Made by a program: the position numbers and the translations under genes
Source: Nitrospira defluvii
Lineage (GTDB): Bacteria; Nitrospirota; Nitrospiria; Nitrospirales; Nitrospiraceae
NCBI GenBank assembly: GCA_011525625.1
Contig: WYAX01000012.1
Location: 124,001-188,000, forward strand
Length of the DNA stretch: 64,000 nt
Direction of reading: 5' to 3'
Shown: positions 59,027-64,000 of the stretch, piece after piece
Layout of the letters: the number at the start of each line of letters is the position of its first letter
Position numbering within the stretch: the stretch's first letter is position 1
The notes under the pieces: model-generated
Seen by the model: the letters and a program-made list of their open reading frames with translations, nothing else
Database searches by the model: none
Told to the model about the DNA's origin: nothing

Positions 59027-60352
59027 CTACGACACTCCGACCAGCTGGGACATGCTGTATCCCGGCGTGGCCCTTGTCGAAGAGGTATCCCCCACGCCGA
59101 CATTCACGCGTGACAGCGCCAGGACGATGTTCTTGCCTCCGAATCCGAAACTGTTGATCAACGCACGATTCACCTGCACTGCGCGCCCGGTTCCTGAGAC
59201 ATAGTCCAGATCGCAGCTCGGATCCGGGGTGGTCAGATTCAATGTGGGGGGGATGAATTGGTGTTCCATGGCCTTTGCGGTCCCGATAAGTTGGAAGGCG
59301 CCGCTGGCAGCGAAGGCATGGCCGAGCGCCGCTTTGAACGAACTGACCGGCACTCGATAGGCATGGTCGCCCAACACCTGCTTCACCGTCTGCGTCTCGA
59401 TCGCGTCCAACTCCATCGTCCCGAGTCCGCAGGCGTTCACATAGTCCACCTCCTCGGGAAACCAGTGGGCTGTCGAGAGCGCCAGCCTGGCGGCTCGTTG
59501 CTGTTCGTGCCCCGTAGATGCGGCTTTGACCATCGAATGGGCATCGCAGGTGAACCCCCAGCCTTCAAGTTCGGCGTACATCCTGGCGCCCCGGGCACGG
59601 GCATGCTCATAGTCTTCCAGGATAAAACACCCGGCTCCTTCGCCCAGCACCATGCCGCACCGGGTCTTGTCGAAGGGGCGGGGAAGATTTCGGATCGTGC
59701 CGCGTGCATCGGGTGCCAGGGCTCGCCCGGCGTTCATGGCGGCGTAGACGCTCGGGTGTAGAGGGGCTTCTGTCCCGCCCGCCACGACCAGCGACGACTG
59801 TCCCGACTTGATCCATTCATAGGCGCGTCCAATGGCATTCGCCGTTGAGGAGCATCCAATGGAGTACGTCTCGCATGGCCCATGCAAACCCAGGACGATG
59901 GCCACTTCCGAGGAGATGGCATTCGGGAAGGTCATGCCCATGGTGAAGGGATTGACCCGCTCGTAGGCGGTCAGTCTGGCCGCGTCGTGGAATTCGAACG
60001 CTTCCTTCATGCCGCCGATGGACGTGCCGATGCTGATGCCGATGGCGCCGCGGTCCTCCTGCTCCAGGTCGATGCCGGAATCGCGCGCTGCCATCATGGC
60101 GCAGGCGACGGCAAACTGTGTGGCCCGACCCATGCGGCGAGCCTGTTTTCTATGCAAAAAGTCCTCGGGATCGAAGTCCCGTACCTCAGCGGCGAGGCAG
60201 GCTTGAAAGGGGGACGTATCGAACGACGTGATCGGCTTGACCGCGCTTTCTCCCCGGCTCAAGAGATGCCAAAAGAGGTCGACGGTGCTACCCAACGGGG
60301 AAATCACTCCCATGCCGGTGATGACGACTCGACGAGAGGTCTGTGGTGTCAT
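59027..60352 (-). CDS. Beta-ketoacyl-ACP synthase (FabF-like) with Cys in place of the first catalytic His
   Basis: 441 residues of the KAS II fold. The nucleophile is C167 (SIGCSSTANAIG), and the lysine and second histidine are K340 and H345 (SSFKAALGHAFAASG). Where FabF has VNAHGTST the sequence reads VNACGLGT, so the first catalytic His (H303 in E. coli numbering) is Cys308. This His helps decarboxylate malonyl-ACP, so this enzyme may use another extender, another mechanism, or only bind acyl groups. ATG 60352 has AGAGGAGG upstream. It lies 41 bases after the nitroreductase-like gene and is probably co-transcribed. No acyl carrier protein gene is adjacent. Best read as a specialised rather than housekeeping synthase. 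Confidence 0.88.
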   Translation of the reverse strand: MTPQTSRRVVITGMGVISPLGSTVDLFWHLLSRGESAVKPITSFDTSPFQACLAAEVRDFDPEDFLHRKQARRMGRATQFAVACAMMAARDSGIDLEQEDRGAIGISIGTSIGGMKEAFEFHDAARLTAYERVNPFTMGMTFPNAISSEVAIVLGLHGPCETYSIGCSSTANAIGRAYEWIKSGQSSLVVAGGTEAPLHPSVYAAMNAGRALAPDARGTIRNLPRPFDKTRCGMVLGEGAGCFILEDYEHARARGARMYAELEGWGFTCDAHSMVKAASTGHEQQRAARLALSTAHWFPEEVDYVNACGLGTMELDAIETQTVKQVLGDHAYRVPVSSFKAALGHAFAASGAFQLIGTAKAMEHQFIPPTLNLTTPDPSCDLDYVSGTGRAVQVNRALINSFGFGGKNIVLALSRVNVGVGDTSSTRATPGYSMSQLVGVS

Positions 60353-60393
60353 GGTGCCCTCCTCTGCTCGTAAGAGCGTGAAAATGTATGTCG

Positions 60394-61665
60394 TCAGTGC
60401 GAATGCCACGTGTGCATGTGTTCACGGTGCGCGTCCGGCAAGGCAGAGTCTGGATAGAACGTCGTGTAAAACTCTTCATCCACGTGATGGGTTTGGCATG
60501 CGACGACGGCCTTGCAGGCATCGGCGTGCGCCGGGAACCGCCCGTAGGTGTGGAGGACATACTCGGTAAAAGCGATCGTCGCCTCAATGGCCTGTGTGGA
60601 ATGTTCGGGAATCTGTTGTGCCCCCCCGGGCTTGCTCCAGACCTGTTCGTGAGGTTTCCGGAACGTGCCGTCCGGTCCGAACTTGCTGGCCACCAGTTGA
60701 GTCACGGCCTCCTTCATCGAGGAGACGAAGGGAGGGGTCGGCCCTTCCCACACCCCTGGAACCCCGACCGGATTGGCTCGCATCGGCTTGCCGGGAGGGA
60801 CGACGAAGTGGAACCCCAGTCCCGGATAGATGTGCGGTTCCATGCCCAGGAGATGGCGGCCGCTCCCCACGCTTTGGATCCCGCCACCGAGCCCCAGGGC
60901 CTGCTGCATCAGCGAGAGATGCTCGCAGATGATGCCCTGTTCTTGAATCGCGGTTTCGCAAATCGCGGCGTCGAGCTCGCGCAAGCTGAACATCCGGCGT
61001 GCTCGGATATCGTCGTGGAGGTGTCCGCCCGCGCTCTTGCGAAAGGCGTCCAATCCGCAGGCGGCGTTGCCGTTGTCGGTATCGACGATGAAATAGCCGG
61101 TCTCCTCGCTGAACATCATCAGGAGCAGATTCAGGTACAGCAGCGCGATATTGGTCACGGGGAAGAAGAGGGTGGTGCCGGGTCGATTCGTATACCATTG
61201 GTTGAACGGCAACATGAAGGGAACTTCACGGGGGATCTCCAGCCGGGATGACTGGAGCCGGACAATGTCCAGGTCCCAGGGATGGTCGGGGCCGGCTGCG
61301 TCGGCGACGAAAAAGACCCCGTCGTCGTTCGTGTAGAACAACTGCGTCGTCTGTGCGGAGCAGGGGCTGGGAACGGTGCGGCTCCGAAAATTCATCAGCG
61401 CGTGACCCTGGCCCTCGCTGGAGCCGGGCCGCCCCACGAAGTGCATATCGCCGAGATTCCGTCCCGAGCGTCCGATCGCCGCATAAATCAGATACCGTTC
61501 TTCTTCCCGGCTCAGCGGAATCGGCTCATGGTGACTCGTGTATTGGAGGGGGCCGCCGGGCAGCGTCATCCCGCGGCCGAAGCGACGGGTCTTACGCTGT
61601 TGCAGGAGGTCCAGCAGGGTGAATGTGGCGTCCATTGCTGCAGACTGTGTAGCGAGCTGCTTCAT
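60394..61665 (-). CDS. Nitroreductase-like protein (possible flavin oxidoreductase)
   Basis: 423 residues from ATG 61665, with AAGGAG eight bases upstream. The N-terminal part (LLDLLQQRKTRRFGRGM, then IPLSREEERYLIYAAIGRSGRNLGDMHF) resembles the opening of the FMN-dependent nitroreductase/SagB-oxidase superfamily, but the protein is about twice the usual length and I see no certain flavin or active-site residue, so the name is tentative. The remainder is not recognised; its end is His-rich (ACQTHHVDEEF ... HREHMHTWHSH). It is first of two genes, with the ketoacyl synthase next, and its upstream region carries a lux-box-like palindrome. Confidence 0.55.
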   Translation of the reverse strand: MKQLATQSAAMDATFTLLDLLQQRKTRRFGRGMTLPGGPLQYTSHHEPIPLSREEERYLIYAAIGRSGRNLGDMHFVGRPGSSEGQGHALMNFRSRTVPSPCSAQTTQLFYTNDDGVFFVADAAGPDHPWDLDIVRLQSSRLEIPREVPFMLPFNQWYTNRPGTTLFFPVTNIALLYLNLLLMMFSEETGYFIVDTDNGNAACGLDAFRKSAGGHLHDDIRARRMFSLRELDAAICETAIQEQGIICEHLSLMQQALGLGGGIQSVGSGRHLLGMEPHIYPGLGFHFVVPPGKPMRANPVGVPGVWEGPTPPFVSSMKEAVTQLVASKFGPDGTFRKPHEQVWSKPGGAQQIPEHSTQAIEATIAFTEYVLHTYGRFPAHADACKAVVACQTHHVDEEFYTTFYPDSALPDAHREHMHTWHSH

Positions 61666-61769
61666 AGGGCCTCTCCTTCCGGTTATCCTAGGGCCGTTTA
61701 GCCCTACTCCGGTCATGTGAGTAGCGGTGGTTCCGGTACGCCGTTCGAGGCGTCCTGTTATCTGGCTAG

Positions 61770-61816
61770 AATCTACGAGAGGTGTCGATCAGAGTCACCT
61801 ACCCATCGGGGTAGGC
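61770..61816 (-). promoter_or_regulatory. Lux-box-like operator and promoter of the nitroreductase/ketoacyl-synthase pair
   Basis: A 20-bp palindrome ACCTACCC-ATCG-GGGTAGGC lies at 61797-61816 and fits the CT-N12-AG rule of LuxR-family boxes. Reading toward the genes, a -35-like GGTGAC overlaps the end of the box, and TAGATT (61775-61770) follows after 18 bases. The implied start near 61763 puts the box centre at about -43, where LuxR-type activators contact RNA polymerase. The luxR-type gene lies directly upstream on the same strand. Confidence 0.5.
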
Positions 61817-61883
61817 GGGGTAGCGGTACGGACAGATTCGATGAAAACGGAGGCGGCGTTCGATGCGACGGGCGACGTACGAT

Positions 61884-62681
61884 TTATCCCGCGCGGTTGG
61901 GATCGGAAGGTGAACGATCGACACTGGGAGGTAGAGGAGCAAGGAGTCGATGTTGCTCGCCGGTCTGCCAGTAGGCGATGGCGCTCCACCGGTTTTCAAC
62001 TCCGATTTTCTGAAACACATTCTTCAGGTGGAACTTCACCGTATTCAGACTGACCTTGAGGATCACGGAAATTTCCCAATTGGTCTTGCCGGCCGCGACC
62101 CAGCGGAGAATCTCTTCTTCTCGCTTGCTCAGCAGGGTGGCCGGTTGTGCCGGTCGTTCCGGTTTCCATGTCGAAGTGCAGCGCATGTAGCTTAAGTGGA
62201 AGTGCGGGGTGAGAATATCAAGGAGGAGGCGTAGTTTGTCTGTCTGTTTCGCATCAAAGTTGCTGAAGGCAAAGTAGGAACAGGTTCCCTGTTCTCCGCG
62301 TACGCCGGCCGATAAGCAGGTCTTGATACCGAAATCCAGTTTGAGCGAGGTGACGTCTTTCGGCTCGGAACCCGGCGGCTCGTCGGCGCTGGAGGTGACG
62401 GACTGGCCGGACGTGATCAACCGGGATACGGCGGGATCTGCCGCCAATCCCTGGCCCATATAGAGTTGACAGAATTCCTTGGGATAGGTGGAATGCCCGA
62501 GTGCGGGATCGATTCCGCGGAGGAGGTCCACGCCTCCGCATCCCGAAAATTCATAGGGCACGACTTGTTGGATGGCGGAGACGAGTTTCCACACGCCGTC
62601 ACTTCGATGGACGGAGCGGGCGTCGTACATGATTTCACCGAGTCGTTGGAACTCCTTTGCGGATAACCCCGGCTGATTCAT
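61884..62681 (-). CDS. LuxR-family regulator with autoinducer-binding-like domain (LuxR solo)
   Basis: 265 residues: an N-terminal autoinducer-binding-like domain and a C-terminal helix-turn-helix (LSKREEEILRWVAAGKTNWEISVILKVSLNTVKFHLKNVFQKI). In the ligand pocket, Y74 and D82-P83 (LAADPAV) match the conserved Tyr and Asp of acyl-homoserine-lactone receptors, but F70 replaces the invariant Trp57 and no Trp85 equivalent is seen, so the ligand may not be a standard AHL. No luxI-type synthase gene is in the window. It is probably the activator of the nitroreductase-like and ketoacyl-synthase genes downstream through the palindrome at 61797. Confidence 0.8.
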   Translation of the reverse strand: MNQPGLSAKEFQRLGEIMYDARSVHRSDGVWKLVSAIQQVVPYEFSGCGGVDLLRGIDPALGHSTYPKEFCQLYMGQGLAADPAVSRLITSGQSVTSSADEPPGSEPKDVTSLKLDFGIKTCLSAGVRGEQGTCSYFAFSNFDAKQTDKLRLLLDILTPHFHLSYMRCTSTWKPERPAQPATLLSKREEEILRWVAAGKTNWEISVILKVSLNTVKFHLKNVFQKIGVENRWSAIAYWQTGEQHRLLAPLPPSVDRSPSDPNRAG

Positions 62682-62824
62682 GCCTGCGCTCTCCGCCGCG
62701 AGCGCCTCGGTGCCGCGGCAATCGGATGGCGACCGTCGTGCTCAGAAGTTCGGATCTGGTCCATGTTGAGGCAACTGTATCATTGTGGAAACGGCTGATT
62801 GTACCGTCACCGAACGAGCAGGAT

Positions 62825-62872
62825 CTAGGGCAACCTGCACCTAGTATAGAGTGCCTAGGGTATGAACAGCAA
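62825..62872 (-). promoter_or_regulatory. luxR-type gene promoter with three CCTAG/CTAGG elements
   Basis: On the minus strand, TTGCTG (62872-62867) and TATACT (62848-62843) are 18 bases apart, about 160 bases upstream of the regulator start. Three CCTAG/CTAGG elements at 62825-62829, 62840-62844 and 62854-62859 repeat every 15 bases across the -10 region, and the last two form CCTAG-N10-CTAGG. Their half-site resembles the ACCTA of the palindrome at 61797, which would suit autoregulation. Confidence 0.4.
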
Positions 62873-62933
62873 CGGGGAAGAGCACGCGTCTGCGAGATGG
62901 GAGAAGGGTGGGGTAGGACCGGGAGGTTGCCGA

Positions 62934-63914
62934 TCAGCGGTGGATTTTCAAGGTCGGTCCCAGCGTCAGCCACTTGGTGGGACCGAGCGCGGCCATGTGC
63001 GGGAGATGCGCGACGTACCACACCACCACGTCTTGCTCCTGCACGCTCTGGTTGTCTTCGTCATAGCCGAGTTGCCCGCGTGCTCCGAACACCCAAGGAA
63101 GATCTTCGTCGGGATCGGCGCGCCGGATGGCCACGTCATGGTCGGCGAATGCATCCCGTTCGCCGTCGTCTTTGAGGGGAGCATACCCGTCCCCGGGGAG
63201 AAGCCAGACGCCGTGCCCGGTCAGTTGGTCACGGATGAACCAGGTCCGATGGGTGGCGGCAACCTTCACATCATTGCGCTCGTTCGTATACTTCGTCCAT
63301 CCGGGACCCCAGCCCCGGTCGCTCCCCCCGTCGTCATGCACAAAGACCTGGTCCATCCCGTTGCCGTCGATATCGAAGTCGAAACGCCAGTAGGGGTGGT
63401 GAATATGGTCGGTATTGCAGGAGAGTCCACGGCTTTGGACGACCGGCCGGAGTTCGCCGTCGTGGGAGAGATGCCAGGATTGGTAAATGTGATACTCACC
63501 GATCCTGGCATAGATGCCCAATTCCAACCATTGTGTGCCCTGTAATGTCGAGCTCTCGACGCACACTTTGTTGTTGCCGCAATTGACGATCGGAACCAGG
63601 TCCTGCCATCGCAGTCGATCCTGGAAGGGGCCGCAGCGGCCGCTGTCGGCACGGGATCCAAACCAGGTGAACGGATTCCACCAGATGCGCTCTTTGACGT
63701 ATTTGACACGCAGGACCGGCATGCTGGCTTTGCCGAGGACGAGTTCACCGTCATAGGTCACGTTTCGGAGGGACAAGCCGGTATTGTCCCGGACTTCATA
63801 GTCGAAGCTCCAGCGGCCCCAGGTCATATGCTCTGCGGAGGAGTCGGCCGCACCAGGAAGCGGCAACACCAGCAAGCTACACAGCAGCAGGGTGCCGGTC
63901 AGAACTGCTTTCAT
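62934..63914 (-). CDS. Secreted copper-amine-oxidase-like protein
   Basis: 326 residues with a signal peptide (AVLTGTLLLCSLLVLPLPGAA). The body matches the catalytic fold of copper amine oxidases in order: GLSLRNVTYDGELVLGKASMPVLRVKY, GEYHIYQSWHLSHDGEL, HIHHPYWRFDFDIDGNG and a C-terminal DVVVWYVAHLPH. These keep a His-x-His pair and a later His as possible copper ligands. The quinone-forming N-Y-[DE] consensus is replaced by EYH, so cofactor biogenesis is doubtful. It is about half the usual length, having only the catalytic-like domain. AAAGGAG before ATG 63914 fixes the start. Probably periplasmic or extracellular; substrate unknown. Confidence 0.6.
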   Translation of the reverse strand: MKAVLTGTLLLCSLLVLPLPGAADSSAEHMTWGRWSFDYEVRDNTGLSLRNVTYDGELVLGKASMPVLRVKYVKERIWWNPFTWFGSRADSGRCGPFQDRLRWQDLVPIVNCGNNKVCVESSTLQGTQWLELGIYARIGEYHIYQSWHLSHDGELRPVVQSRGLSCNTDHIHHPYWRFDFDIDGNGMDQVFVHDDGGSDRGWGPGWTKYTNERNDVKVAATHRTWFIRDQLTGHGVWLLPGDGYAPLKDDGERDAFADHDVAIRRADPDEDLPWVFGARGQLGYDEDNQSVQEQDVVVWYVAHLPHMAALGPTKWLTLGPTLKIHR

Positions 63915-64000
63915 CCGTGCTCCTTTCATCCCTTTCCCCCTTGCCGGGCGGCGCGATGGACACGCAGTGGCGATAGCTCCGGTCCCCGTGTCCTCGCCCA

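Overview
The window reads as ordinary high-GC chromosome of a Gram-negative, signal-transduction-rich bacterium. My best guess is a Nitrospira-like member of the Nitrospirota. This rests on the mix of very large PAS-rich sensor kinases, a universal-stress/PCP_red/rubredoxin fusion, radical SAM enzymes, outer-membrane receptors and a RoxA-like di-haem cytochrome; no rRNA or marker gene confirms it. I saw no tRNA, rRNA, CRISPR array, insertion sequence or phage gene.

Layout. (1) 1-0.6 kb: a 2OG-Fe(II) oxygenase cut by the window edge. (2) 0.65-14.3 kb, minus strand: a probable signalling operon of two tandem TonB-dependent receptors, a receiver with seven PAS domains and no kinase, a periplasmic binding protein, a membrane histidine kinase and a receiver-PAS-GAF-PAS kinase. 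(3) 14.6-15.1 kb: a ribbon-helix-helix protein and a 41-residue membrane peptide. (4) 15.7-21.6 kb: di-haem cytochrome, hybrid kinase and FadL-type porin in series. (5) 22-30.4 kb: a redox/tetrapyrrole-flavoured series on the minus strand (helical protein, diiron ODP-type protein, UbiE-like methyltransferase, B12-type radical SAM, Usp-PCP_red-rubredoxin fusion, radical SAM-SPASM-PCP_red enzyme, CopD-like membrane protein). (6) 30.6-39 kb: a short UvrA, a complex inverted repeat, a UDG-like Fe-S protein, DUF486, a decayed lipoprotein gene, a 30-residue membrane peptide, an outer-membrane protein and a HerA-type ATPase. (7) 39.2-45.1 kb: a NarL-type multi-PAS kinase with two LuxR-type response regulators and a lone receiver. 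(8) 45.2-50.1 kb: a membrane phospholipase-acetyltransferase fusion and a YqhA-like protein. (9) 50.3-58.8 kb: two hybrid kinases and an atypical response regulator. (10) 59-62.7 kb: a LuxR-type regulator upstream of a nitroreductase-like protein and a beta-ketoacyl synthase with an altered active site. (11) 62.9-63.9 kb: a secreted copper-amine-oxidase-like protein.

The best candidates for something undescribed are: the LuxR solo/ketoacyl-synthase cassette, which has a lux-box-like 20-bp palindrome placed at about -43 of a plausible promoter; the PCP_red cluster (four PCP_red domains across two translationally coupled genes beside two radical SAM enzymes and an ODP-type diiron protein); an 18-bp palindrome found at the same distance upstream of two unrelated genes; a UvrA that lacks its insertion domain; and a cPLA2-like/multi-membrane/GNAT fusion protein.
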